A program made the translations under genes and the position numbers. 35,041 bases of DNA from Deltaproteobacteria bacterium (lineage in GTDB: Bacteria > Desulfobacterota > Syntrophobacteria > BM002): the NCBI GenBank assembly GCA_019309045.1, contig JAFDGZ010000030.1, positions 1 through 35,041 of the forward strand. Direction: 5' to 3'. The notes below the pieces were generated by a model. It worked only from the letters and a program-made list of their open reading frames with translations, did not search any database and was not told where the DNA came from. Shown here in pieces: positions 1 to 9,557 of the stretch; positions within the stretch are counted from its first letter, which is position 1; each line of letters starts with the position of its first letter.

Positions 1-386
1 GTCTGGGCCAAAAGAGTCTTTCCCGAGCCGGTGGGACCGATCATGACGATATTGCTCTTCTGGATCTCCACATCTTCCACTTCCAGCCGGGTTTCAATTC
101 TCTTGTAATGATTGTACACAGCAACTGATAATATCTTTTTCGCCCTCTCCTGGCCTATGACGTAATCGTCGATGGCCGCTTTTATATCAGCCGGCTTGGG
201 TACTCTGTGAATTCTGTCGGCTTCCTCTTTTTCAAATTCTTCTGCAATGATATCATTGCAGAGCTCGATGCACTCATCGCAGATGTATACAGTGGGGCCG
301 GCAATGAGTTTTTTCACCTCATCCTGGCTCTTACCACAGAAAGAGCAGACCAAATCTCCACCCCGGTCGTCTTTCTTTCTGGTCAT
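1..386 (-). CDS. clpX: ATP-dependent Clp protease ATP-binding subunit ClpX (partial, N-terminal part)
   Basis: This is the unfoldase of the ClpXP protease: a hexameric cytosolic AAA+ ATPase that unfolds tagged substrates and feeds them to ClpP. About 128 N-terminal codons are in the window and the rest runs off the left edge. The start is ATG at 386, preceded by a strong AGGAGG (spacing 6). The N-terminal zinc-binding domain is visible, with a CSFCGKSQ pair followed by a second pair in [10 protein letters not shown]. Next come the conserved [12 protein letters not shown] segment and the Walker A motif [12 protein letters not shown] right at the edge. The gene lies downstream of clpP on the same strand after a 110 bp gap, the usual tig-clpP-clpX order. 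Identity is very secure; only the truncation by the window limits it. Confidence 0.97.
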   Translation of the reverse strand, partial: MTRKKDDRGGDLVCSFCGKSQDEVKKLIAGPTVYICDECIELCNDIIAEEFEKEEADRIHRVPKPADIKAAIDDYVIGQERAKKILSVAVYNHYKRIETRLEVEDVEIQKSNIVMIGPTGSGKTLLAQ

Positions 387-496
387 CAATATCCTCCTTG
401 GCCAATCGGCGAACCAGCAAAACTTTCTCTCCTGGGTCAGTCAAACCTGCAAAATCATTATACCGCAAGCCCTCACCTGATTCAATGTCAACTGGC

Positions 497-1126
497 TCAG
501 ACTTTGTTCTTCTTCTCCGACTGCTCTGTAAGGTCTGTACGGATTTCCCGCTTGGTGATTACTCGATCTACAATACCGTATTCCTTGGCCTGCTCGCCCG
601 TCATAAAGAAATCGCGGTCCGTGTCCTTCTCGATTTTTTCGATGGGTTGTCCTGTGTGCTTCGCCATGATTTCGTTCAGTTCTGCGCGCATCCGCAGTAT
701 TTCTTTGGCCTGAATTTCCACATCCGTAGCCTGCCCCTGAAATCCTCCTAGAGGCTGGTGAATAAGAATCCGGGAATGGGGCAGAGCAAATCGCTTCCCT
801 TTCGCACCAGCTGCCAACAGCAGTGCTCCCATGCTGGCCGCCTGTCCCAGCGACAGAGTAGCCACATCAGGTTTGATATATTGCATGGTGTCATAAATTG
901 CCAGACCGGAAGTCACCAGACCGCCCGGAGAATTGATGTAAAAGTTGATATCCTTGTCAGGGTCATCCGATTCCAGAAAAAGCATCTGGGCGATGATGAG
1001 GTTTGCCACGTCATCATTCACGGCTGTCCCCAGGAAAATAATGCGGTCTTTCAAGAGCCTGGAGTATATGTCATATGCTCTTTCTCCCCGGCTGCTTTGC
1101 TCCACAACAATTGGTATAAGCGTCAT
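497..1126 (-). CDS. clpP: ATP-dependent Clp protease proteolytic subunit ClpP
   Basis: ClpP is the serine peptidase that forms the tetradecameric degradation chamber used by ClpX. The product is 209 residues, a normal family length. The catalytic triad can be placed at Ser98 (GQAASMGA), His123 (ILIHQP) and Asp172 (DTDRDFF). ATG at 1126 is chosen because GAGAGGG stands just upstream and [10 protein letters not shown] is the typical N-terminus. An in-frame TTG 18 bases earlier, inside the tig stop region, is less likely. The gap to the trigger factor gene is 14 bases, so the two are probably co-transcribed. The last residues (EQSEKKNKV) are a charged tail of the usual kind. Confidence 0.97.
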   Translation of the reverse strand: MTLIPIVVEQSSRGERAYDIYSRLLKDRIIFLGTAVNDDVANLIIAQMLFLESDDPDKDINFYINSPGGLVTSGLAIYDTMQYIKPDVATLSLGQAASMGALLLAAGAKGKRFALPHSRILIHQPLGGFQGQATDVEIQAKEILRMRAELNEIMAKHTGQPIEKIEKDTDRDFFMTGEQAKEYGIVDRVITKREIRTDLTEQSEKKNKV

Positions 1127-1140
1127 GAACTGCCCTCTCT

Positions 1141-2391
1141 TCAAGCCACGACTTTATCCTGGAGCAACTGGTAGCGCAAGGCTTCCATCAGTCTGTTGGT
1201 CTCGTAAAAGTCTTTCACCTTTTCAAACGACTGTTTGCTTGCCGCTGCTTTCTGCTGCAGACTCTGTTCCACTTCTTCGTCTGTCAGTTCAATGCCTTCT
1301 TGAACTGCAATTTTCTCGAGAATTATTGTCGTCCGAACTTTCCTCTCAGCAACATCGCGATTTCTTTTCTTGAACTCCTCATCTGTTATGCCTGCTTGCT
1401 CCATAGTGACATTTTGTTGGGCAAGGCGAAACCGGAAGGTATCGAGCATCTGCTGCAATTCTTGTTCCACCATGCCCTCAGGCACCTCGAAAGGATTGGC
1501 GGCCAGCAGTTTATCCAGAAGCTGCCTGCGATTGTCCTCTGCAATGCGCTCCCGGTGCTCCTCTTCCAGCTGTTTGGCAACCGCGGTGCGCAGTTCTTCG
1601 AGGTTTTGAAATTCACCAAGATCGCGGGCAAAATCATCATCGAGCTCAGGCAAAACTCTCTCTCTCACATCTTTGATCTCAACCTCGAAGGTTACACTCC
1701 TGCCAGCAATCTCTTTGTTGCCATAGTCGGCAGGAAAAGAAGCTGTAATCTCCCGAAAATCGCCTGCTCGGCTTCCAACCAACCGCTCCTCAAACTCTGC
1801 GTTGAACTTGCCCGCCCCTACCTCCAGCTGAAAACCCTTTACCTCACCACCGCGAATCAAGTGGCCATCGGAGTAGGCCTTGAAATCCAGGGTTACATAG
1901 TCGCCTTGCTGCACGGGCCGTGGCGGCTCGGGGCTTCGAAGGTAACCACTATTCTGGCGTCGGCGTTCTAATTCAGCCTCAATTTCCTCCTCAGTTACCT
2001 GCAGCCGTTCGCTGCGAATCTCCAGGCCATGGTAGTCTGCCATGGCAATATCGGGCTTCACTTCCACCAATACTGAGTAGCGAAACGGCTCTCCCTCCTT
2101 GAGTTCTTTTCTATCCAGCTGCGGCTGAGAAGCCAGTTCTATAGCACTTTCTTCGAGGGCCTCTTTTAAACTATTGTTGATCAGCTCCAGGCCAACTTCG
2201 CTGTGAACCTGGTCTGCATAATATCTTTTCAAGATATTCAGAGGCACCTTTCCGGGCCGAAAGCCTTTCATCTTGACGCTCCTGTTCAACTTGCGGTAGG
2301 CCTTGCGCAGCTCTCGTGAAACGTCTTCCTCCGGGAGTTCAACGTGAACCCTGCGCTTTACTGAGCTAATTTCTTCAACCGATACTTTCAT
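1141..2391 (-). CDS. tig: Trigger factor, ribosome-associated chaperone and peptidyl-prolyl isomerase
   Basis: Trigger factor binds near the ribosomal exit tunnel and protects nascent chains. The 416-residue product has the three expected parts. The N-terminal ribosome-binding domain carries the signature [12 protein letters not shown] (about residues 40-51, near GFRxGxxP). A central FKBP-type domain follows (about 145-240, with GDYVTLDF and a VGSRAGDF stretch). A helical C-terminal substrate-binding domain ends in [12 protein letters not shown] at 2391 ([10 protein letters not shown]) matches the family start, although the Shine-Dalgarno is weak; an in-frame extension 19 codons upstream is possible but does not resemble the family. 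It is the first gene of the tig-clpP-clpX cluster. Confidence 0.95.
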   Translation of the reverse strand: MKVSVEEISSVKRRVHVELPEEDVSRELRKAYRKLNRSVKMKGFRPGKVPLNILKRYYADQVHSEVGLELINNSLKEALEESAIELASQPQLDRKELKEGEPFRYSVLVEVKPDIAMADYHGLEIRSERLQVTEEEIEAELERRRQNSGYLRSPEPPRPVQQGDYVTLDFKAYSDGHLIRGGEVKGFQLEVGAGKFNAEFEERLVGSRAGDFREITASFPADYGNKEIAGRSVTFEVEIKDVRERVLPELDDDFARDLGEFQNLEELRTAVAKQLEEEHRERIAEDNRRQLLDKLLAANPFEVPEGMVEQELQQMLDTFRFRLAQQNVTMEQAGITDEEFKKRNRDVAERKVRTTIILEKIAVQEGIELTDEEVEQSLQQKAAASKQSFEKVKDFYETNRLMEALRYQLLQDKVVA

Positions 2392-2876
2392 GATCACTTT
2401 TTCAACCCGGTAAATTAGTATGTCTCTTCCATGTCTCTGCCCAGTCAACTACCAATACTGGCTCTTTTTCACTGAATAGAAGGCAGCTCTCGGCACCGAG
2501 AGGACAATATAATCACAGGAGCCATTCTGTGGCAACCCCAAGAAGGAAACTTATTATCCCATTTTCTCTTTACTCTATCAACTTGGCCGTAGACAAATTT
2601 TTTTGGAGGGCGGTGGCTCAAACCCAAAGGAACAAGTTTGGCTCCACTCCGACCAGATGGGGACCGTCATTCTATGCATTCTAGAGATTACGAATATGGA
2701 GAGATAATTATCTTTTTGCCAGGCAACCTCAGTAAGAATCAACCATAGTCTGTCACCCTGAAGCCCCTTGGCCAAGCTTATTTTTGGCATCTAGCAAAGT
2801 ATAATGTCAGCAAAATTTTTCTGGGCTCTGGTTTATATCCTCCTTTGCATCACTTGGCAAATAATGAGCAATTGTG

Positions 2877-2890
2877 CCCCACTAGTGGGG
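2877..2890. repeat. Perfect 14 bp palindrome
   Basis: CCCCACTAGTGGGG is perfectly self-complementary and sits in an AT-rich non-coding stretch about 95 bases upstream of the promoter-like element at 2985. Its size and symmetry would suit a dimeric DNA-binding protein. It has no T-run to make it a terminator. No regulator can be named. Confidence 0.4.
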
Positions 2891-2984
2891 GAGGCATCTG
2901 AATAAAGCCAAACATATTGCGACGGCTATCGGACAGCTTTATCATAAATTATATCCACATACATGAAAAAGCAACAGATTCCTT

Positions 2985-3013
2985 TTGACAATACTCGTTT
3001 GCCATTGTATTGT
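2985..3013 (+). promoter_or_regulatory. Sigma-70-like promoter in the tig-lpxC gap
   Basis: A perfect -35 box TTGACA (2985-2990) is followed after 17 bases by TATTGT (3008-3013), which matches the -10 consensus at four of six positions. Transcription would begin near 3020 and read through the foldable stretch at 3020-3205, possibly on into lpxC, whose start is almost 500 bases away. Assignment is by consensus only. Confidence 0.5.
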
Positions 3014-3019
3014 GCCTGT

Positions 3020-3205
3020 CACATAAGTTCTGGTTCTCGGGGGAATGTAAGGTTTCTAGTCGAACCCTTCGACTGAAGGTCTCAGGGCAGGACCAGTCTT
3101 CTGCATGGAGCTCAGCAGAGTTCTGCACCTCAAGGTGAACTACCTGGAGGACTGTCTAGCTAGAGGCCCGTGGCTACCTAGAGAGCATCGTTCCAGCTGC
3201 TCAAG
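3020..3205 (+). ncRNA. Candidate structured RNA (possibly 6S-like), unassigned
   Basis: Directly downstream of a good promoter, about 185 bases can fold into a long branched rod. GTTCTC (about 3032) can pair with GAGAGC (about 3181). GGTTTCTAG can pair with CTAGAGGCC with two G-U pairs. CAGTCTTC can pair with GAGGACTG. AGTCGAA/TTCGACT forms a perfect local hairpin, and CACC-TCAA-GGTG lies near the tip. Length, position behind a lone promoter and the rod with a lopsided internal bubble recall 6S RNA, but no diagnostic 6S sequence was recognised and no terminator follows. It could instead be a long lpxC leader or chance pairing. Confidence 0.3.
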
Positions 3206-3506
3206 AAGTGGGAATACACCTGTTTCAAACTCAAATGAATCATGCCAGCATATTCGAGGGACAATTGTGGAAAAAATCCTATAGTTTGGCCACGATTTGT
3301 GGTATTTTCGCAACAAAAAGCGACAGACAGGGCTCTATGAGGTCGCTGCTATTAGGCAAAATTGAGGAGGTGGAAGAGAAAGCCATTGGGATTTGAGCAT
3401 TATTTCCATCGGTTATGCCGCCCCGCCAAAGTAGCCTGGAGGGAAAAAACTTCATGTAGAAATCAGGCACGTATATTGCTCTACCCGTGGAAAACTGGAG
3501 GACTTG

Positions 3507-4436
3507 ATGCACCTACACCAGCGAACTGTGAACGGTGAAATTTGCTGTACAGGAATCGGACTTCACTCTGGCAAGAAGATCACCCTGTCCATTAAGCCGC
3601 TTCCTCCCAACAGCGGTATTCGATTCTACAGGAAGGACCAACCCAACTGCCCCTATATACCGGCCCGGCTGGAGAACGTAGTAGACACCAGATTGGCAAC
3701 TACCATTGGGGAGAACGGCTACATTGTCTCCACTGTGGAACATCTGCTCTCCGCCTTTGCTGGCATGGGGATTGACAACGCCCTGGTAGAACTGAACGGC
3801 CCGGAGGTGCCAATTATGGATGGTAGCGCCGGGCCGTTCATCTATCTTCTTCGAAACGTGGGAGTGAGGAAACAGGAGGAGATCAAGAAATTTCTGGTCA
3901 TCCGTAAGCCCCTCACACTCAGAAGAGGAGACAAGAGTATAAGTGTATATCCCTCGCGAGAGTTGAAGATCACCTACAGGGTCCATTTCAATCATCCCCT
4001 CGTCTCACATCAGAGCTTTGTCCTCTGTTTTTCTGGTCCCACATATATTAAAGAAATCAGCAGGGCTCGGACGTTCGGTTTTCTTAAAGATGTAGAAACG
4101 TTGAAAAACAATGGCTTCGCCCGCGGCGGCTCCCTGGACAATGCCATTGTCCTTGATAATTACCGGGTTCTAAACACGGATGGCCTCAGATATGAAGATG
4201 AGTTCGTACGCCACAAGATCCTGGATTTGATGGGTGATCTCTATCTTTTTGGCATGCCCATCATCGGACATTTTGTAGCGGACAAATCTGGCCACACCCT
4301 CAATCACGCTCTTTTAAAAAGACTGCACAACCACAGGGCCTGCTGGACCGTTGTCAAATTCACGGACCAGTATGCCTGCACCTTGTCTCAGATAAAAGTC
4401 CCCAAGTTTCCACTACCACATGCTGTGCCGGCCTGA
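3507..4436 (+). CDS. lpxC: UDP-3-O-acyl-N-acetylglucosamine deacetylase
   Basis: LpxC catalyses the committed step of lipid A synthesis, a zinc-dependent deacetylation in the cytosol, so the host is a Gram-negative with LPS. The 309-residue product has the zinc ligands His79 (STVEHLLS), His236 and Asp240 (VRHKILD), catalytic Glu78 and the acid/base His263 (KSGH), all at spacings matching the E. coli enzyme. ATG at 3507 follows GGAGG with five bases between; a TTG one codon earlier is too close to that site. The gene stands alone here, away from the ftsZ or lpxD-fabZ contexts seen in other bacteria. A long upstream region separates it from any neighbour. Confidence 0.96.
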   Translation: MHLHQRTVNGEICCTGIGLHSGKKITLSIKPLPPNSGIRFYRKDQPNCPYIPARLENVVDTRLATTIGENGYIVSTVEHLLSAFAGMGIDNALVELNGPEVPIMDGSAGPFIYLLRNVGVRKQEEIKKFLVIRKPLTLRRGDKSISVYPSRELKITYRVHFNHPLVSHQSFVLCFSGPTYIKEISRARTFGFLKDVETLKNNGFARGGSLDNAIVLDNYRVLNTDGLRYEDEFVRHKILDLMGDLYLFGMPIIGHFVADKSGHTLNHALLKRLHNHRACWTVVKFTDQYACTLSQIKVPKFPLPHAVPA

Positions 4437-4445
4437 TGCCGGTTT
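4428..4445 (+). terminator. Weak hairpin at the lpxC stop codon
   Basis: CCGGC and GCCGG form a five-pair stem around a five-base loop that overlaps the lpxC stop codon, followed by only TTT. The short T-run makes it a poor intrinsic terminator; listed because nothing better follows lpxC. Confidence 0.25.
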
Positions 4446-4979
4446 CTGTGTGACCTTGGTAAAGTTATTTCCAGAAGGCCAATCATCTCCATCCAACAAT
4501 CCTTGTCCGGCAGTGCGATGAGTCGTCGCGCCTTGCCATACTTGCTTGCCAGATTTTGAAATGGAAATGGCAGTGTCAAAGGCAGGGCAACAGCTTGTGC
4601 GCTGGGCCGGAAATTCTACACCTTTGAACCTGAGGCGCAGCAGTGCATTGATTTTTTTGAATTTCCCTGTGCCGCCCTGGTCGCAAGGAGCTTGTTGAAG
4701 TCATAGTCGCTGATTACCATCGGCAAATTCACCGACGCCAGCTGCAGTCTGCCTCTGGCGTCATTTGGCAAAGATGCAAGCCAGCTAACTATCATCTTGA
4801 AAACTTGACATTTCTCCGCTAACATTCCAGGTTGATTATGTTCAAGCAAGCGGAAGTCAGAGATAAAATAGGTCTTCAGATGAAAACGTGAGCAAGAGTT
4901 TGAATGGTAGAGGAAAAGAAAACTGGGATTGCCAGCAGATTAATTTCTTGTGGCAAATGTAATAACGGTGACTAGCTCT
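4437..4979. other. Non-coding stretch between lpxC and the DUF4390 gene
   Basis: About 540 bases with no supported gene. Short minus-strand open frames (4388-4579, 4616-4849, 4857-5114) overlap the neighbours or lack motifs and ribosome binding sites. The base composition of 4500-4800 resembles coding DNA, so a decayed gene is possible, but no family was recognised. The promoter of the downstream cluster presumably lies here. Confidence 0.45.
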
Positions 4980-5558
4980 ATGTGCAGGCACAGGCGCACT
5001 CGAACTCTTATAGCTCTGGTGCTGATTACCTCGCTCCTGTTCTCTTATACCTCTACCCTGGCGGCTGCCGAGGCAACTTTGTCCGAATTCATAGTCACCA
5101 ATACTCGAGATCACTTGCTGATCTATTTTAGAATCAACGGTTGCTTCACTCCCGAGATGGATGAGGCCATTCTCAATGGCATCCCCACTACTTTCACTAT
5201 ACTGATACGGCTCTATAGGACGAGGTCCTTCTGGTTCGACGAGACGATTACCTCACTTGGCATCGAGCACACAATTAAGTATGATGCGCTCAGAAATGAA
5301 TTCAGGGTCACGCGTTCAGAAGCCAATGACGGTGACACCGTGTTCAAGAATTTCGCTGCTGCTAAAAAGGCTATGGCAGAAATAAAGAATATACCGGTCG
5401 CTTCTTTGAGCAGCCTGCGAAAACACATGAAATATCAATTGCGAGTGAAAGCAGAACTGGAAAAGGTACGCTTGCCGTTGTTTCTCCATTATGTCTTCTT
5501 TTTTGTATCTCTTTGGAACTTCGAGACTGACTGGTATACAATAGATTTTACTTATTGA
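4980..5558 (+). CDS. DUF4390 domain-containing secreted protein
   Basis: The product (192 residues from ATG 4980) starts with a positively charged segment and a hydrophobic signal sequence (about residues 10-30, ending near TLAAAEA), so it is probably exported. The mature part, with LSEFIVTNTRDHLLIYFRINGCFTPEM and later ILNGIPTTFTILIRLYRTRSFW, fits the DUF4390 family of beta-rich envelope proteins of unknown function. These are often encoded directly before an NtrY-type sensor kinase, as here (175 base gap). GTG codons at 4950 and 4968 are alternative starts; 4980 is preferred because it gives a clean signal peptide, but no strong Shine-Dalgarno decides it. Its link to the kinase suggests an envelope sensing or accessory role, which is inference. 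Confidence 0.75.
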   Translation: MCRHRRTRTLIALVLITSLLFSYTSTLAAAEATLSEFIVTNTRDHLLIYFRINGCFTPEMDEAILNGIPTTFTILIRLYRTRSFWFDETITSLGIEHTIKYDALRNEFRVTRSEANDGDTVFKNFAAAKKAMAEIKNIPVASLSSLRKHMKYQLRVKAELEKVRLPLFLHYVFFFVSLWNFETDWYTIDFTY

Positions 5559-5733
5559 TTCAGAACTCGGTTTACTGCGGCAACACCTCTTGTGAGTTGG
5601 ATTGTCTATGCTAAAGTACAAACTTGAGCTGAAGACCTTTGTCAACATCAGTCTCAGCAGTCGATAGCAACGACTTTCGAGGTCTTGCCGGAAATGGCAG
5701 TCCATGCCAGTGCCCCGAGACAGAGGCCGCTTC

Positions 5734-8001
5734 ATGATATTTAGCCGAGAAAAAGATCCCAGCAAGGAAACCAGACGGCGGAAACGCGAAGGGTTGATTA
5801 TCCTGGCAACCATACCGGTTATCTTTTTCCTGACCTACCTGGAAAGTCATCTTTTTCAATTCGGCAGCAAGCTCCCCCTGGGCAGCAATATTCTCATCTT
5901 CGCCCTGATGAACGTCAATGTGATTCTGCTGTTGCTTCTTCTTTACCTGGTGACTCGCAATGTGGTGAAACTGATCTTCGAGAGGAAAAGAAACATCTTC
6001 GGTCACCGGGTGCGCACCAAGCTGGTAATCGCCTTCGTGGCCCTTTCTATTGTGCCAACCGTTATCCTGTTTGGCCTGGCCAGTCAATTCATCTCCACCA
6101 GCATGGAATACTGGTACAACATCCAGGTTGAGCAATCACTGAAAAAATCCCTCGAGGTCAGTAAACGGGTATATGACGATGCCATCAAGCACGGCTTCAC
6201 TGCAGGGAAGCTGGTGGCTGACCAACTGGGCAGGAGGGATCACCTGTTTGCCGCAGGTGGCAAACAACTGTCCAGACTGCTCGAACAATTTCGTCCGGGA
6301 CAACAGCTAGATTGTCTTGCTGTCTACAGTACGCCATCCGCAAGGGTTCAGGCTGCTGCTCTTCCTGATACTACTAGCTTCTTCACTGCAAATCAGTCGT
6401 TGCAAACCGCTATCAAAGGTGTATTCAAGACTGGTGAACCTGTCAGTCAGGTCATCTCCAGATCTCAAGGTGATCTGGTCTGTACCTTGACACCGGTATT
6501 CCAACAGGCCCAGAAAAACAAGATCATTGCCCTGGTGCTCACCGGCAGATTACTGCCCCGTGATCTGGTCGACACTATGGCAGAAATCTCCAGAGGCTTT
6601 GAAAATTATCAGCAAATGAAAATGCTGAAAAATCCAATCAAATTCAGTCACCTTGTGATGCTCTCCCTGGTCACATTGCTTATTTTGTTTTCCGCTTCCT
6701 GGTTTGGCTTTTATCTGGCCAAGAGTATTACCGTGCCTATTCAGCGCCTGGCCGAAGGTACTCGACGTATAGCTGGTGGTGACCTCAATGTGCACATTGA
6801 CCAGGACACAGATGATGAAATTGGCTTATTAGTTAATTCTTTCAACAGGATGGCCCTCGATCTCCAGGCGAGTCAGCGAGCTTTGCAAGCAAGCAACCTG
6901 GAACTCAAGAGGAGCAGCGAGGAAATTGAGCGGCGGCGGCGTTACATGGAAATAGTCCTGCGCAATGTTGCTGCTGGTGTAGTTTCCGTAAATCCTGACG
7001 GCCGCATTCAAACTGTGAACGAGTCTGCCGAATCAATGTTCGGCCTGAAAGCTGCGGATGTGCATAATCGACATTACTCACAAATCCTGCAAGGCGAGCA
7101 GCTCGATATCGTCAGGCAATTCATTGAGATGTACAAGGTCAGCAAACAAAAAACCCTCCAACTCCAAGTCCGCTCAGTCATTGGCGGCAGGTTGAGGACC
7201 CTGCTTGTTACTACCTCTATTCTCCATGATGAAGAAGGCCAGTATCTGGGGGTCGTTGTGGTGTTCGACGATCTCACCGAACTGGAGAAGGCACAGAGAA
7301 TGGCGGCCTGGCGTGAAGTAGCTCGCCGAATTGCCCATGAGATCAAGAATCCCCTCACCCCCATTCAGCTCTCAGCTCAGAGACTTAGAAGAAAATACCT
7401 GCACCGCTTTGCTGAGGACGGCAAAGTATTCGATGAGTGTACTCGAACAATAATCAACCAGGTTGATGAGTTGAAGCTTCTCGTCAATGAATTCTCCAGC
7501 TTTGCTCGCATGCCCACAGCTAATCCGGCTCCTACAGACCTGGTGGACATTGTCCGGGAAAGCCTGTCGCTGTATCGTGAAAGTCACCCTGCTACCCATT
7601 TTCATTTTGATTTGCTAACAGCCATTCCCACCATGGAGTTAGACCAGGAACAGATGAAGAGAGTAATGTTGAATTTGCTGGACAATGCCGTGGCTGTTGT
7701 GGGTGTAGGCGGTGAAATACGGGTCACTCTTTCCTACGATGACATTCTCAGGGTAGCCCGCCTTGAAGTGGCTGACAACGGTCCCGGCATCAGCGCCGAG
7801 GACAAAATAAGAATGTTCGAGCCCTACTTCTCCACCAAGGAGAAAGGTACGGGGCTGGGCCTTGCCATTGTCAGCAACATCATCGCAGAACATCATGGCT
7901 TCATTCGTGTGCGAGACAACCACCCACACGGCACTATCATCGTGGTAGAATTGCCTGGTGCCGAAAAAAGGGTTGCAGAGCATCTGGCAGAGCTCGCCTG
8001 A
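5734..8001 (+). CDS. ntrY: NtrY-type membrane sensor histidine kinase
   Basis: A 755-residue sensor kinase that autophosphorylates a histidine and passes phosphate to the response regulator encoded next. Three hydrophobic segments lie in the first 120 residues and a fourth just before the HAMP domain (AKSITVPIQRLAEGTRRIAGGDL), with a roughly 200-residue sensor loop between. A PAS domain follows (GVVSVNPDGRIQTVNESAESMFG), then HisKA with phospho-acceptor His535 (AHEIKNPLTPIQ), and an HATPase domain with N box NLLDNAV, G1 VADNGPGIS and G2 GTGLGLAIV. ATG at 5734 has AGAGG at spacing 7 and is preferred over an ATG ten codons earlier. Architecture matches NtrY of nitrogen or redox sensing systems; the actual signal is unknown. 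Confidence 0.9.
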   Translation: MIFSREKDPSKETRRRKREGLIILATIPVIFFLTYLESHLFQFGSKLPLGSNILIFALMNVNVILLLLLLYLVTRNVVKLIFERKRNIFGHRVRTKLVIAFVALSIVPTVILFGLASQFISTSMEYWYNIQVEQSLKKSLEVSKRVYDDAIKHGFTAGKLVADQLGRRDHLFAAGGKQLSRLLEQFRPGQQLDCLAVYSTPSARVQAAALPDTTSFFTANQSLQTAIKGVFKTGEPVSQVISRSQGDLVCTLTPVFQQAQKNKIIALVLTGRLLPRDLVDTMAEISRGFENYQQMKMLKNPIKFSHLVMLSLVTLLILFSASWFGFYLAKSITVPIQRLAEGTRRIAGGDLNVHIDQDTDDEIGLLVNSFNRMALDLQASQRALQASNLELKRSSEEIERRRRYMEIVLRNVAAGVVSVNPDGRIQTVNESAESMFGLKAADVHNRHYSQILQGEQLDIVRQFIEMYKVSKQKTLQLQVRSVIGGRLRTLLVTTSILHDEEGQYLGVVVVFDDLTELEKAQRMAAWREVARRIAHEIKNPLTPIQLSAQRLRRKYLHRFAEDGKVFDECTRTIINQVDELKLLVNEFSSFARMPTANPAPTDLVDIVRESLSLYRESHPATHFHFDLLTAIPTMELDQEQMKRVMLNLLDNAVAVVGVGGEIRVTLSYDDILRVARLEVADNGPGISAEDKIRMFEPYFSTKEKGTGLGLAIVSNIIAEHHGFIRVRDNHPHGTIIVVELPGAEKRVAEHLAELA

Positions 8002-8030
8002 GATGAATTTGGCCCCGGGAGAAAAGGGAT

Positions 8031-9425
8031 ATGCGCAAGACCATCATGATAGTTGATGACGAGCCGAGTATCCGCAGTTCGCTGGCAGGTGTTCTCGAGG
8101 ACGAGGGCTATAGGGTGGTTGCTTCCAGCAATGGAGCAGAAGCCCTCAAGAGCATAGAGGAACAGATGCCGGATCTGGTCCTTCTGGATATCTGGATGCC
8201 TGGAATGGATGGCATTGAAACTCTGAAAAAGATCCGCTCTTATTATCCTGGCCTACAGGTGGTCATGATTTCAGGGCACGGTACTATAGAGACCGCTGTG
8301 ACTGCAACCAAGCTCGGGGCATTTGACTTTATTGAAAAACCGCTGTCGCTTGAGAAGACGCTGCTTTCCATTCAGAACGCCCTCAATTTCAGACAGCTGA
8401 AAGACGACAATATCATTCTTCGTCAGAAAGCAGAACGGGATTACAAGATCACAGGCTCCAGTCCTGCTATTCGACAACTGCGGGAGACCATCGAACGAGT
8501 GGCACCCACACAGGCAACCGTTCTAATCACGGGCGAGAATGGAACCGGCAAGGAACTGGTAGCCAGAGCAATCCACCGACTCAGCCCTCGAAGCAATCGT
8601 CCGCTGGTAGAGGTGAACTGCGCCGCAATTCCTGAGGAGCTTATTGAAAGTGAACTATTCGGACACGAAAAAGGAGCTTTTACTGGAGCCAACGAACGCC
8701 GACGTGGCCGCTTTGACCTCGCCAACAATGGCACTCTTCTTCTTGACGAAATTGGTGACATGAGTTTGAAAACTCAGGCAAAAATATTGAGAATTCTCCA
8801 GGAGCAACACTTTGAGAGAGTAGGAGGAACCAAAACCATCCAGGTCGACGTACGTATTATTGCGGCAACCAACAAAAATCTGGAGCAACGGATCAAAGAG
8901 GGTAGATTTCGGCAAGACCTTTATTATCGCTTGAATGTCATCCCGATTCACGTGCCGCCGCTGAGAGAAAGGAGTGAAGATATTCCTCTGCTGGTAGAGG
9001 ACTTTATCCAGGAGTTTACCAGGGAGGGGGGGCTGAAAGAGAAACACTTTTCCGAAGCGGCCATCGAGGTAATGAAAAGGCAGCAATGGCCGGGCAATGT
9101 GAGAGAGCTAAAAAACTTCGTGGAACGGTTGGTCATCCTTGTGCCGGACGACATAATAGACACACCTCATCTGCCTGAAAGTTTCCTGCAAGGTTGTCCA
9201 ACGCCACAAACGGCCACGGCCCTGGATCAGCCAACTTTCAGACAGGCGAAGGCGGAATTCGAAAAAGAATACCTTCGAAAAAAACTCGAGGAACACAACT
9301 GGAATATCTCTCAAACAGCAGAATCAATAGGGCTGGAGCGAAGCCATCTGCACCGCAAGATCAAAGCATATGGGGTTCAGCCGATCATAGGGAGGAAACA
9401 GTCTGCAAGCCGTTCACCCTTCTGA
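8031..9425 (+). CDS. ntrX: NtrX-type sigma-54-dependent response regulator
   Basis: A 464-residue NtrC-family activator. The receiver domain (about 1-120) has the acidic pair in IVDDEPS, phospho-acceptor Asp53 (LLDIWMPGMDG) and the conserved Lys of EKPLS. The AAA+ domain has Walker A GENGTGK at 168-174, the sigma-54 contact loop GAFTGA at 215-220 and Walker B TLLLDEIGD. A Fis-type helix-turn-helix closes the protein (NISQTAESIGLERSHLHRKI). It starts 29 bases after ntrY with a purine-rich site (GAGAAAAGGG), so kinase and regulator are a pair. It should activate sigma-54 promoters; no clear -24/-12 element was found in this window. Confidence 0.92.
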   Translation: MRKTIMIVDDEPSIRSSLAGVLEDEGYRVVASSNGAEALKSIEEQMPDLVLLDIWMPGMDGIETLKKIRSYYPGLQVVMISGHGTIETAVTATKLGAFDFIEKPLSLEKTLLSIQNALNFRQLKDDNIILRQKAERDYKITGSSPAIRQLRETIERVAPTQATVLITGENGTGKELVARAIHRLSPRSNRPLVEVNCAAIPEELIESELFGHEKGAFTGANERRRGRFDLANNGTLLLDEIGDMSLKTQAKILRILQEQHFERVGGTKTIQVDVRIIAATNKNLEQRIKEGRFRQDLYYRLNVIPIHVPPLRERSEDIPLLVEDFIQEFTREGGLKEKHFSEAAIEVMKRQQWPGNVRELKNFVERLVILVPDDIIDTPHLPESFLQGCPTPQTATALDQPTFRQAKAEFEKEYLRKKLEEHNWNISQTAESIGLERSHLHRKIKAYGVQPIIGRKQSASRSPF

Positions 9426-9557
9426 CACACCGCACCTGTCTCTCGGGCGGCTGTTCCAGATAGCCGTCGCTGTCTAGCAGACGGCGCAGGCATCAGTTGC
9501 CAACCTGCTAGGCTGCTGCTCATGCTGCCTGCTACACAGTAAAGAATTATCAGGCGA

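Larger units (their letters stand above)
2392..3506. other. 1.1 kb intergenic region between divergent tig and lpxC
   Basis: No convincing protein gene was found on either strand. Short open frames at 2578-2790 (minus) and 3208-3396 (plus) lack good ribosome binding sites and recognisable motifs. The left half is AT-rich and contains a 14 bp palindrome. From about 2985 there is a promoter-like pair followed by a stretch that can fold extensively (described separately). The promoters of tig and lpxC should also lie here but were not located with confidence. Confidence 0.6.

Noticed and set aside
1127-1144. TTG start extending ClpP by six residues
   Set aside because: ATG 1126 has the better-placed GAGAGGG site and gives the usual ClpP N-terminus.
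2578-2790. 70-codon minus-strand frame upstream of tig
   Set aside because: AT-rich stretch, no ribosome site and no family resemblance.
3208-3396. 62-codon plus-strand frame before lpxC
   Set aside because: GTG start without a ribosome site and no recognisable motif; lies in a probable untranslated region.
9426-9557. Intrinsic terminator after ntrX
   Set aside because: Some complementary GCAGGC/GCCTGC segments exist, but no compact stem with a T-run was found.
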